This document shows positions 1 through 37,600 of a stretch of DNA of 64,000 bases, in pieces. The notes under the pieces were generated by a model that worked only from the letters and a program-made list of their open reading frames with translations, did no database searches and had not been told where the DNA came from. The DNA is taken from the NCBI RefSeq assembly GCF_040807025.1, contig NC_090942.1, positions 61,770,911 to 61,834,910 on the forward strand, written 5' to 3'. Position 1 is the first letter of the stretch. Every line of letters begins with the position of its first letter. Origin of the DNA: Struthio camelus. Lineage: Eukaryota > Chordata > Aves > Struthioniformes > Struthionidae. The position numbers and the translations under genes were made by a program.

Positions 1-1516
1 ATTTGTGCTCATAATTCCAAAGGGTCATCTTAGTTTTTCAGACAACTAAGAAAAACAGCATGTGTTTTGCTCTGATTGTGCTGGAGGGGCGCCTGTATGT
101 GTTCACATGTGTGCAGGCAGGCATGCGTGTATTAAGGGCCGGGGCGGGAGGAAAATAGGGCAAGAGGCAATATATAAGGACCCATCTTTAAAAGTACAGA
201 ATGTGAGAATTCACATTGGACAGGAATAAGAAGCAACGGATACTGCTATTTGTGCCACAATAGAAATCCGTAGGCCATGGATGCGAGGGCCAGGGATGCA
301 GTTTCTCCAACCTGCTACATATGCTAGCCTTAAGCTTCTGATGCATGATCAATAGGCAGAGAAGATGCCGAGTGCCAAAACCCCAACTTAAAATATTACA
401 GAGCAGAGCAATGAAGTCCAATCTTCTTATAAACCAATTAATCAAATAATTATACACGGTAAAGAAACATCCATGTTCTGGGAACTAGGTAGTTCCTTCA
501 CATGACAGGCAAGCCCTCACTACATTAAAACAGAGTAGTTTGGACAGCAGCTGTAAACTGCCATACTCTCTGCAAACTAATAGTGCCAGCCAGACACCTC
601 AAACCATCCCCTCCTTCCGAGTCCTTTGCTACTGCTTCTACCTACACCGCCAAAATGCAAGTGCAAGCGAAGTCATTCCTGCAATCCACTTTCATTAGTC
701 AGCCAAGCTAACTTACCTATTTTTAAAAGATTCAAATAAACCCCTCAAGTTTTGCCTGAAGTAAACTGAAGATTTCTCCCAGTCATTCTTCTGGCAGAAC
801 TAGAGGGGTATAACATCCATCTGATGGACAAACAGAAGCAGTGGAGGATTTTACTGTCTTCAGCAGACACAACTGCACCCAGAAGAGACATATGGCAACA
901 GTCTCGGGAAACCAAATGCAACTGTTTGTGCTGCTTCTCCTGGAGGCTCAGCACAGAGCTTGTAGCTCAAAGGGAAGGGTCTAATGAAGACTTTAAACCA
1001 GTTTCTCTCCCGATTCATGCTACTCTATAGGCTGGAAAGGCAGCTGAATATAGACAGTAATCTTACAGGCTTTTCTAAATTACAGCAGACTCAAGTGCCT
1101 GCTTTGCGAATTGCTATGCAAGTTGGATTCTCCATAGTGGCCGTATCCAAGAGGCACCTACTGGGCTTCAACTCCTTCCCTCCTCCTGTCGCTTACTGAG
1201 GGACATTGAAAGATGGATCTTATAGCTGCTTTGTTAACACTAACACCGTTATAATGGGACAAGAACTGACACCATATTTACACTGCTCTGTCCCTTCACC
1301 TGGCATAAAAGTGAGGATACCTGCTGCACAGAAGGGAGGATACAATTCATTCACCCCAGTCAGGGGAAGCATATCTATGAATCAACACAGAAAAGCCAAA
1401 GACAACAAAATGAGAGGGAAAACGCTCCAGTCACAAAGACAGCGATGCTCCTTATTCTTTCATCTTTTAAAAGTAGATACTAGCAAAATCTCAAAAGCTC
1501 CAAAGTAGAAACCCAC
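1..1516 (-). other. POLR3B: POLR3B intron 12, partial
   Basis: No exon of POLR3B or another gene is recognisable in any frame. The next human residues (LLSLLFEDLF...) were looked for on the minus strand and are not here, so exon 13 lies beyond the left edge. Confidence 0.85.
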
Positions 1517-25905
<24,389 letters not shown>

Positions 25906-26220
25906 GCCAGCCCGGCGCAGAGGCCACGGCGGAGCCAGCGGACGCTCCCCGCGAGGGACCGGCGGTGCAGCAGCAAAACGCACCCCCTCCCCACCCCTGC
26001 GGGAACGGGCGCAGCTGCGGAAAGGTTCCGGGCTTCAGGGCGCCCGGGGTGGGGGCTGAGCGCGTGCGGCTCCGGCGGGTAGAGCCGTTAGCCGTGCTCC
26101 CCTCCCCACCCCCACCCCCACGTCGGCCGGCGCGTGACGGAGCAGCCGTTGGGGCGGCGCGGCCCAGGGCTGGGCGTCACCAGCCCCGCGGCCGCCGGCT
26201 CCGCTTCATGGCCTGCCTTT

Positions 26221-28586
26221 TGGGATAGGCCATCGTGATCTTCCCAAGTAGAAGAAATATAAGGCAAAGCCAGAAATAGAATTTGTGCCTCCCCAACCCC
26301 AGGTCTTGGTTTTTAATCAACATTTTTAAGGTGACCCGCGTGGGGAACTGAAAACCCATAGCACTGCTGAACCCAAAAACTCGAGTGCGTGCGGGAGTTG
26401 CACTTCAGCCATATGAAATTCTTAGCTGCAAAATGTAGAACACGCAGAATACTTGCCCATCCCTTTGACACAAGTACCTTTTAAAAGAAGAAACTGAAAA
26501 CTACCATCTTTTTTTTAAACTCAGATCTGGTTTAGATTCTATATAATTAAAGCTCCGGGAGGTTGGTGTGGGCTTCACCCATCCTGGAAATGAAGGCTCA
26601 GCTTCCATTTAAGCATGAGAAGAGCAACAGGTGGGACTGGTTGCAGGTTCATGTTCCATTCAATGTCAAATTCAAGCCTGGAGAGGTGTTTTTTTTTTTT
26701 TTTTAATGTTTCAATTGTGAAAAATTATACAAGGTCTTCCATTTAACTAGCTATACTCACCAAGAAACTGGTTAGGGAACATACTGTTTCTGTCCAACGA
26801 CCCACTGCCTCGCTCTCAGGTCTGTTAGGTGACCAGAGATCATGTTTTCTGCCATAATGGAAAACCAGAATAAATTGGGAGTCAGGGGATTAAGAGTTTC
26901 TTCTTAACTAACTGCAACGGGCCCTCGGTTTAGAAAAATAAGGTCTTCAGCCCCTCTTTTTGTTATATATAAAGACAGAATGTTGTTTTCAGCAACAGAA
27001 CAGCTAAGAGCTCTTTTATACAGCGCAAGCTTCCGTCTAGGAGCTCACTCCAAAACGTTTGTTCCTACTGCATGACTGATCAAGAAAAAAAAAAGCCCTT
27101 TTTTCTGCCTTTACAAATCTGAAAATTCAGTGCTACGTCCTTGTCACGTATTCCTGTTTAGTATGACTTTTATCTGGGGGCTACTATAAATCGTTCAGCC
27201 GGGTTAAAAATCAGGGACTGCCAAAGGTCAAAATGTGAACCAGTTAACAAAAACAGATATGATGGAGTAGCTGTCGTTATTTTATGGACACTAAAATTTC
27301 AAGAAGCATCAGATCTGTGCACGTCCACAGCACATTTGATCCAGACACAGGCAGTACACCAGGCGCTTCAGGACTGAATGAATTGTACACAGTTATTCTG
27401 CATGATGCAAAGAAAAGAGCAGCAATATGCAGCCATCAGCTGCCAGGGGACAGAGGCATGTGGCTTCTGTAGTCCAAAAGGCTGAGCTGCCTTGAAATCC
27501 GAGGGGTTTTCAGAGCCAAGACACTCTGAAAACATTTACTCCCAGTTACAGAGAAGTTGGGTCTTTCTGAATTTGGCAATAGTCTATAATTAAGCGTTAA
27601 GGCTGAATCTAGAACAGTACACTGTTGAAAGTCAAACTGAACTACCACCTTAAGAACATTTAATTTTACTAAGACTGCTCTTGCAGGCAAATGATTGCCT
27701 CACATTCATCTGACCACTCCCTCTTCCTCCTTGCATTAGCACTACTTTTTGAATACTCATTCTTTCAGAAGTTTCTAAATCCTTTTGGAATCCTACTAGA
27801 GGTTCAAGGATCCCATAAAAGTTTCTAGAGATTACATGAGTAAGTGGCTTATTATATTGAATTTGCTTCATTAAGCATCATTTTGAATGTGATAATTTTT
27901 TTTAAAGTATCCAGCCTTTCTCCAAACAATTCCTAGGTTTAGCTTTTTAATTTGATGCAAAATTGTACCTATAGCTACTCCTCAAAATAGGTAGTCTCTT
28001 CTACTCTCACCTCTAGCACTTGGTGCTAGTTGTATGTGTACTCTGAAATTACAAACTAGCAGTTTTGTTTTTTTTTTTTTTAAATCAATTCATACACTGA
28101 ATAATGACTTAAAGACCTAGATACAAAAAAGCTGAAAGGCAGCATTATGTTCTGCAGTGATGATCATGCACTGCAAAACTAGCAGAGCTACTCTTTCTAA
28201 GGGGGAAGAGGAACAGCGGTGAAACCATTTCAAAGAACAGGCAAGCTCTAGCTCTCTCATGACCACCACCCCCCACCACCAGCCTAGACAGAAGTATGCA
28301 TAGTTCCAATGTTCTTCCTAACACTCCAGTGGTTAGCAAAGCAGGAACAACCTGCTTTGTTTGAAAAGTTTGGTCCCTTTTAGGGGGGAAAAAAATAAAA
28401 TCCATCAATGATTTTTAGTTATTTGTCTAATCCTCTGATCATTAAAACAAAACTTTTAATAGCCCCAGATTCTAGGCAAGGTGTTCCACAGGTTATCTAA
28501 ACATTGCTGTGAAATGACACAAACCACTATTTTTCTTTGATGGTCTTGCTCTTGCATCTTAAGAAACGGCAACTATTTGCTCTTCA
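26221..28586. other. Intergenic region POLR3B-TCP11L2, nothing recognised
   Basis: AT-rich unique sequence with short homopolymers (T-runs near 26,691 and 28,068). No exon, RNA gene or transposon was recognised in it. Confidence 0.7.
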
Positions 28587-29612
28587 CTTTATTGCCACTC
28601 ACCATTTGTAGACCTATCAAACTCCTTTCTGCTTCAACTGTCAAACCTTTTCCAGTTTGAAGACTCTAATCTATTTAATCATGCTTAACAGTACAGCTAT
28701 GATTAAATACACAAACTGTCTTTGGACAAGGAGTCAGATTTAAGCAAGAGGCTGTTCAAAACCTTATTTGTGCAACTAGCTTAAAGCTATTCTACACTTC
28801 AGCTGCAACTGAAGAGTTGCAGGGAAAGAGCGAGCCACAACATTTGTGCAGTCATTTATATCTGGCATTTAACATCCGTTATGTTTAAGAAACAGCTTGC
28901 ATAAATGACTTTTCACCACAATTGTATCACAAACAAAGTTTAATGCATACAAAACCTCACAAGTATTTATATTTTAACAAAGAAAGCTGCTACAAAATAG
29001 CATCTTGTTTATCAAAGACAATTTCAGAGTTGAGGCACATGCATTTCAGCCATGTTAGCGTAAATAGCATGCAACACGACATTAAACAGACACAGTGTCT
29101 GGGTTTGAAACATTAAATAAAAATTAAAATACATTAAACAATCAGTGGAAACATTGGCCATGCTATTAAATGCCCTTTGCAAGTCACCTTAATTACCCCC
29201 CCCCCAAAAAAACCAAAATCCTCTTTCCAAGTATTTTCTCGTAAAAACTAGTATGCCAATTTACATTAAAAGCCAATCGTCACACAGCTTATTTTGCACT
29301 AGAATGCATATAAAGTATTATGATATAAATTTATAAGTGTTCTTCAAATGTTCATAAAATCATCTTTTAGCCTAAGGTTCAAAATAGTTTAGCTATGTCC
29401 CAAGATGTTGCAGGATCACTAAGATTTGATTCTTAATTGCTTTTGAAATGAATTCTTCTCTTGATGATTTTGAATTCCTTGTCAAAATTCCATACTCATC
29501 TGAACAAACCCATGTTACATAGTGGCACAATTGGTCTGTTCTAGGAGTTCCTTCCTCTCTCAGGTTTTTCAGGCTTCAAGAAACACAGTTCCCTTTAAAA
29601 TACTTATTTATC

Positions 29613-29618
29613 TTTATT
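29613..29618 (-). terminator. TCP11L2 polyadenylation signal candidate (distal)
   Basis: AATAAA on the minus strand about 1.75 kb after the stop codon. Sequence alone cannot decide between this and the proximal hexamer. Confidence 0.35.
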
Positions 29619-30927
29619 TTGTGCAATTTTTTTTTATACAAGGGATAGAACAGAAGTGCACTAGAGCTTTTTTTTTGGTAACAACATATTTTGAAGAAAG
29701 TTTTTCATACCATATACATGTGGCCAAAGGCCTTGGACATTCTGAGCAACAAGTGACTAGAAGTCATTTCCCTTAATAAAAAGGGGTACATAATCCTGTA
29801 AAAAGGGACTACAAAACCACAGTGCTAATAATGCCCACTTTAGACCTTTATGATAGACATAATAAATGTATATATACACAATTTGTGTGGCACATTAAGC
29901 TTTTATGGGTAAATTTGTTTCTTAATAAAAATAGACTGTAATATAAAATATTAAAAACAAGCTGTTTAACTTGTACCACATGGACTTTATATATTTGACA
30001 TTTAAAAAGGACTATTGTATGATAATATATTAAAACATCATTTTCAAGTAACTTTTTCAATTTTCATAGACAAGAATGCATCCATACTAGAGTATTCCAA
30101 CACTATCTATTCCCAGTAGTCTGATATATGCAAAATCTAGTATGGAAGTAAACATCCGAAAGTTTACATATACTTCTCCATATCAAACTTACTCATTCTC
30201 TGTATGCAAAACTCCTGTAGTCTTAAATGGGAACCAAGTATCAAGGCCTATTCCAAAGTAATTTGGGGAAAAGCTGAAGTATTTCCCACAGAGGCCCAAT
30301 GAAAGTCAAGCTAATCACTTACAGTACTTAGATTTTCGAGAACAATTAACAACTTGAGTTCTTGCATTCAGAACCGAGAGTACCAAAAATACTCTGTAAA
30401 AAACTTATGCCTTCATCGAACAGACTACAGAAGGGGAAATTGCTCTGCTGCACTCAGTGACATTATTCTCAAAGTCAAGTGCCTGTAAGAACAAAGGTCT
30501 GAAAGCCCTAACTCAGAAATACTTAATGCCCAAATAAGATCAAGGATCAGCATATAACATATTAGACTTTGAGCTTTGTGTATGACCTCCATTGGATAAA
30601 CAAAATGCTTATAGACATTATAGACAGACTTTTTTCCCTCCCCATGATCTTTTTTTTTTTTTTAACCTTAGGAGTTTTTCATTAATCCCTCAATTACAAT
30701 TGACAAGTTCTGAATGGTTCCTACTTTAAACAGTGAGCTCTTCTGTAACTGCTATATTCAAAACAGCTTCTAATAATACTGGCATTCCTTAATGTAACAT
30801 AGGCTAAATTCTCATTCCAGTAACTGCAGGAGTACTAGAACTTGGCCAAATATGGACCTGTCCTTGGTTACGAAAGCAGTTATTACTATACTTTTTGCTT
30901 CAAAGTCTTTTTTGAAGAGAGAATTGT

Positions 30928-30933
30928 TTTATT
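30928..30933 (-). terminator. TCP11L2 polyadenylation signal candidate (proximal)
   Basis: AATAAA on the minus strand, about 435 bp after the stop codon. It is the first canonical hexamer downstream; an ATTAAA lies slightly nearer at 31041-31046. Confidence 0.4.
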
Positions 30934-31366
30934 AGATGCTGTCCTAAATATATATAGGAAATTTTATCTAGAATTATTTTGTCATGTCATAATTGCATCA
31001 GTATATGTAAAATATATTAAGTTAAAAAAACTGATTATGTTTTAATGGTGGCAAAACAGCAAGTACTTTGCCAGCTCTTCCCCTCACGAGTCATTGTAAA
31101 TGCTTGTCTTGGAAGCTAATATTTTACTGGCTATTGCAAGTGACACAATCCATTAGACAGACTTAGTCTATTAAAAAAATACATATGTACTTGAAATTAA
31201 TTTTTTTCCAGTGGATTTCAGAAGCTATCTGTATACATTTTTACAAGACCTGTCCCCCTCATTCATAGTCACTGGAGTGGGTTATTCATAGTAGGGAAAT
31301 CAGGTCACAGTGTCTCTATTATAAAGACTGACGGGAAGAGAACAGGGTACAGAAATAGGTCATTTT

Positions 31367-31611
31367 TCAATTGGTAGGTGCTTCTGTTTCCACCTTCCCC
31401 ATTGGTGCTTCAGAAAAAAGTAGTTTCCTAAGTATGTTTGCATAGAATGGTCCATACACTTGTTTGTTAAAGTTTACAATGCTTGCATACTGAGATCCAA
31501 CAAACTCCATCTCTGTCTGAATCACAGAAAGGCCTCCTGGCAGAGTAGGCATACATTTCTGAAAGCTCGGAAGAGCAAGTAGGCTTTTCATGAATAACTG
31601 GATTCGTTTAT
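31367..31611 (-). CDS. TCP11L2: TCP11L2 coding exon 9 with stop
   Basis: Completes a split Asp and encodes [20 protein letters not shown]... to VETEAPTN, then the stop. The C-terminus ends in PTN as in my recollection of human. Confidence 0.97.
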
Positions 31612-34600
31612 CTGAAATGGAAAATAAAGTATGCTCAGAACAGATGCAAATCCAAGATGAAGCCACACTCGCTTTAAAAGCACATTGCACAGCAAGAAAC
31701 CAAACAATGTAGACGAATACTTTCTCATGTCCTCACGGCAGTGAGAACATAATGAAAACTTCTTACATTAAGAGTTAGTTCCTGCAAGGTAGAGACAGCA
31801 TAAACCTCTTGAAACAAAATTACGTGACCTAATACAAAGTAGATTAAACCTAGTTTGTATTTGCTTTGGGTTTCTCTTATGTCAACTCTGCATTTACCTA
31901 AGTATCACTAGTTTTTTTTTTTTTTTTTTTTTAAGCTCTCCTCTGAAATTCTAGCACTTCTAGGTATGTATGTAAGGATACTTATTTTTAAAATTGTTTC
32001 TAGCTGTGACTAACCATGCTCTGCAATATAGCAAGAGCACAATCCATGGGTAAACAATATTTCTGTACTTACTTTTAATTGACCCAATATTTTGCTGCAG
32101 TGAGGAACTGCTTTTTAAAAAACAATTAGACAGTAGGTCAAGCTTGCTGGAAGCAAGCTTTCAGGTTAACCTAACAATTTATATACAGATACATACAGTA
32201 AGACAGTTATGTATTTTGTACTTTCTTACTAACCAATTAAGGAACTGACAGGATTGTTCTCTTCAACAATACTAGCAATTTGACCCATTAAGTTATTCTG
32301 CATTTCTGTATTAAGAGTTGGGAGATCTCTTTCAGAGAGAGATCTGTTCACTTTGCTGCAAATCTGGACACCGATAGCATTCAGAGCCTCTTTCAAATCA
32401 AAAGTTCTGGAAGAAAAAGAAAAATAATTAACTTCTGCAATTCCTGTAGCACAGTTCACAAGTTATTTAAACTCACTCCTCTCCTTTCCCATTGCTATTT
32501 TCAAGCTGCTCCTTCCAATCAGAAAATTTAGGAAGTTTATCATTTGCTTTTGCAGATTTACATGCTTCCACAGACACAGGACAAATCTCCATGTGCAAGA
32601 CAAAATAAGGATGCTAACTGGGATGCAGACAGGAAAGTCATTTTAAATATGCATCAAAAAGACACCAGTTCTCTTTGATCATATACTTCGGTATTTTACT
32701 GGGCTGGATTCATAGCATGTCACAGGGACAGTAAGAGAGTTTACCATTCTTTAGGGAGACTCTTGGAGATAGCAGCACACTTGCTCATAGCGTGACTGGT
32801 AGCAGAAATATCAGCAACTGAATAACTTTAACTACCTTTATAACTAGTTTGAAGCAACTGGTAAGACAACTTTGTGAACATATTGCCAGTCTCTCCTCTG
32901 TTATGAGGAGAAACTAATAAGTTTCAGTGCTATCCTCCAAATTCAGGAGATTAAAAGTTAAGTCAAGTTTAATTAAAATATAACTTTGAAAACACATACT
33001 TGACAGATACAGCAGACATAGTAGTGAATACAAATATAGATTAAGATTCATTATCATTCTATCATCATTAGGCACAAGCTAAGACATTTTTAACTGTTTC
33101 CTACATTTTTCAGATCCACCTGGTATCTCCTGTGGTTTAAAAAAAAATAAAAAGAAAATAAGAAAAAAAGGCCTTACTTCTTGTTCATGCCTTCAAGAAG
33201 AGGAAAAGAGATCCTCTTCAGTTGGTCAGCAAGATCTGGCACATTTACAATTGCTGCACCCACCGTATTGTTTGTTATGAGACACACACAAGCTATGATT
33301 TTTAATTGATTTAGCTTTTCTCTCAACTCCTGAAGACGAGCTTCATCTGTTATTAGAGTCTAGAAGTGAAATATCATCAGTTTAGAAATAGAGAGGGAGA
33401 GAGCCAGGGATAAAGACAGAGAAGAGATTTTTATAAAGTATTAATAATTATAATTACAAATAGGCCAAGTCAGAAGAGGCAACAACTGAAACCCTGACTA
33501 CGCAGTATTACGGAAAGTAGCATTACACATAAGTACCAGAGCCACATCTGTGGTAGGCAGGAGAGGTGTTATCTCCAGTGCAAAAACACTACGTTGAGGA
33601 CATTGCATATTTTTCCTCATCACTGCTCACAGCAGTCTGTGCTCCACAATTCAGCCCAAGATGTGGAATGCTCAGGAGATCCAGAGGACATTGACAACAG
33701 TCTTCTGGATTCAGCAGTGTCTTTTGGAAAGTATCATGATCTGAAGCAGATGGGCAGTGATGAGCAACTGTGTTTGACAACCACTAGTTCAATCACCAGA
33801 GAGGTTTGAGTTATCTGTAGCCGGCTACAGACAAAGAGCCGATTGCTCATCAGATCAAGACTGTAAATAACTTCCACAGCAAGATATAGCTGGAGTGATT
33901 TTTTAAGCTTAAAAGAAAAAAGGTCATCCTAAGCAAAACACACCACTGAGAAGCACCGGGGCATTAACCTTCAGCTGGCTGATAGTAATTCATACCATGA
34001 CACGCTAGATCCACAAGAGAATACCTGTGTCTAGCTCATACTCAGAACTGTGGGATGCAGGTAAGAAAGTAACTGATTCTTTCAGCCTGATCCTACTAAT
34101 TCCTGCTGCTGCTGCTGTTAGGATAACAAATGCTACAGTCAGCTTTTGGTATCTTTTTGAGAAAAAAGTGGTGTGCCATAACACCAAGACTACTCTTAAG
34201 CTATTCCACTCTTCGGTAGAGTGGTAAGCTATGACTGGATATATGGGAAAAGCGTTAAACATTTCTAGTTGTTGACTTGCCCGTATCACATTTCAAAAGA
34301 ACAAGGCTAGAACTTTCCTATTTCCAAATTTACTACTCAATTTTTTTTAAATAAAGGAGAATTCTATTTCTTCTATTGTCATTACAGCAGGATTATTACT
34401 ATACTAGTATCTTCATATAGTTAGAAGTTTGAGGACATTGGAACATACTTACCTCTGGAATTGTTTTGTGATAATCCCATTGTAATAGTTTCAAGTAGCC
34501 ATTGTTTAGCACCAGTGTAGGACTAAGACTTGGTTTAGAACTACTGTCAGCACCAGGGGATGAAGATTCGTCATAAATAGAAGACAATTCATCTTCTATT

Positions 34601-37600
34601 GATTCCTTTATCCATTCTGTTGTGAGATCCAGAGCACCTAAGCATTGAAAGTCAGCACAGATTTATTGCATCCTTCTATCAAAATAAGTAGTAACTTGAG
34701 AAGAGTTACATACACAGACATGATTACTGAACTTCTGAAGACTAAGCAAACATAGCGGACTGCTGAGTCCTCACAAAAGCCAGTTCTCTCCCCTGCTTTT
34801 TTCACTAACTATCTCCCTTGGTTAGCTGAATCTTCTAGCTAGTTTATATGAACCCAACAACAGATTGTTGCACTTAAGCCAAGATTCTGGGGAGAAAAGC
34901 CTCAATAGAGTCTGTGTAAATTCCCAAAGCGTTTTTGTTGTTCAGAGAGGCCACTTAACAGGTGGGGTATAGGACTGGAAAGAGAAGAAGTGAGGGGACA
35001 TTAACAGCATTTTTTTGTTAATACAGTTGAAGAATTCTTTCACAGGCTGCATATTCAAACACTGTAGGCCACATCAGTGGCTCAGGAATTACACTTCAAA
35101 AGCCCCTGCTCCAGATCTAAGTTTACTTTTTTCCTTCCCCTTTCAAAGTATATTTTCCTAAGGACAGCTTAGCTATAGTATATAAACCCTGTAACAGTGG
35201 ATTCAAGTTGACTTTGCATTATCTAAATAAGTTTTCCTTAAAGTGTGCATTTTGCTTCATTAAAAAAATTGATCCCTTCTCCTCCTACTTTCAGGTACGC
35301 TAATTGCTTTTTTTCCATGTTTACTTCTGATTAACAGACTTGCTGGGTACAAAAGCAGTAACAGTCTCATCTTTCAGCACGTGAAGCTTCCTCCTCCAGA
35401 CAGGAAGAGTCATTGTGTTTGTGTTCCACACACCAACCAATTTAGCAAATACCAATTGGTCAGGAAGTACTCCAGATTACAGATAACTTGCTATTAGCCA
35501 TGCTTGCTATTAAGAAATTGACTGTTGGTAACTTGCTTGCCAAAGAAATTCTACATTCCTTAGATCTCTCAAAGGAATTGAATTTTCCCCCTCTAAATTA
35601 ACTAGAATTGACGGACTTAAAAGGATGTCTTTTAATAGCCAGGCTTGAAGAAAAAAAAAAAAGTTAGTGAAATACATAACACAATACCTACTTGGTGTTT
35701 CTTCAAGAATTTCCTGGAATTTTGTTCTTTCATAGTCCACCAAATTACGCTGAAGATATGGCCTAAGATTTTGAATTGTATAGTTAGCCATATCCATTTT
35801 CATCAGGTCCAGAACATGGAATATTTGTCTGAAAGGAGAGAGTTTAAAAATCTGACAACTATGATGGTCTCCGTTGATCTTAAACGCCACATGAGATACA
35901 CCTACATTAGCACTGTAACGCCAGTTCTGGGAGGAGTAAACTCAAACTACATTATTAGTACTTCAGTGCACTAGCCATCAAAAGCTATAACATTATCTAC
36001 TTAACTCCTTCAAATAGCCTGGAAAGTATTGCACTTCAGTCTTAGCTTAAGTTACAGAGTACAGGACAAATACACTGCATCACTGAACACTACAAGCCAG
36101 TAATTGATACAGTTCTTGAAAATCCCTGTTTTTCTGTTGGACACTTCAGCCTAGATAAAGCGGCACAAAAGTTAAAATCTGTCTAATTGTGCCAAGAGAA
36201 ACAATCCTTCTGATCCGGTTGCTTTCACCCTTGTATACGATCCAAGTTGCAATAAAAATATAATAGAGCAGTAACTACCATTTACTCTCAATAGTACACT
36301 ATGTCTCAGGAGATGTGAGCTGGTTTCTGCACTTCATTAAGCAAGTGTGTTACTCAACTTCCAATAATAAGATCTTTGTTAGTGAGATGTCAGGTCCAGA
36401 GCCCGGCCTCCCCAAGGAAGCATGCAATAAATAGTTCAAGAAGGATCAGTAAGAATGTTCCCTTTAAATTTTGCAAGAATGAGTAAGACTGAAAGAGCAG
36501 TCTCAAAAACACCACAGATTACCAACTCTGAATAGCTAAGCCACTGGACAATGCAGGGAAGCGCTCTAATAGCAGTCTGGTAGTTTTCAATCTGATTGTT
36601 CCGTTAAGAAGGAAGGTATACATAATACGCTTGCCACCATATGCATCATAACCCCTCCCTCTCAATGCTTCTCCCAATTAAAAAAAACACTTCACTTTGA
36701 AAACAAGTATTGCCACTACTTGCTGCTAACAATCCCCCTCTCACTGCCTAGGTATGCTCTCTTTCAGGGCAAGGGGTAGCAGAAAGGGGGTAGCAGAAAA
36801 ATGCCAAATACCAACCTCAATAACTCTACGATATTGTCAGTTGCTTTTAACTGTTTTATATCATTATCTCTTATTGGAGCACACAACTTCCCCATAGTTG
36901 TGATGATATAGTTTGCCAGCCCATGAATATCAACAGCATTATGTTCTGCTTGCTGTCTTATAAGATCTGTATCTAGAACTTCACAGATTTGATTTTGAAT
37001 CCTGTTTGCTCCAGGAGTCAGAAAGGAAAGAAGAATCTAAAACAGAAAAAAAAATAGAAAAGCCTTAAACAATTAGCACACATAATAGCAAAATTTTATT
37101 TCAGTATGTCAAGCATATTTAGCTGACTGACAGTAATGATATATGTTAAGACTAAGAATCACCTAAGGTAGCAGGGGAAAAAAGGCTGTTAAAAGGGTCA
37201 CAGTACAGTTCCGCAATAATGCTCAAAACCTGTAAATCAAAAAACAGGTTAGCAATTGGACTCTTTCAAAAACTGGGAGACCTCCCTGTGAAACAAAGTC
37301 AAACATTTACTGACTTAAAATTTTAAATGACAGCATTGTGCCAGGATTGAGGGTTTGCATGCTCCCTTGTGTGATGATCATAAATAATAAACATATTTAG
37401 GCAGGTACAGTCAGATTTCTACTCTTGCTCATGCTCTAAACTCATAGTATGTTGCTGAACAGAGGTTAATAGAGATGTGCAGCTTAGTGAAGAGAGTCAA
37501 CTCGCAAGTGATCATCTTGCGACAAAGCTGAGTGGATATACAGCTATTTGTATATGCAGCTGTCCATACGCAGCTGTCCATACATCTTTGTGGTCATATT

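Larger units (their letters stand above)
28587..31366 (-). other. TCP11L2: Probable TCP11L2 3' flank and 3'UTR, extent uncertain
   Basis: AT-rich sequence downstream of the TCP11L2 stop. AATAAA signals on the minus strand lie at 30928-30933, 29613-29618 and 28588-28593, so the 3'UTR could be about 0.45, 1.8 or 2.8 kb long. No open frame of interest. Confidence 0.5.
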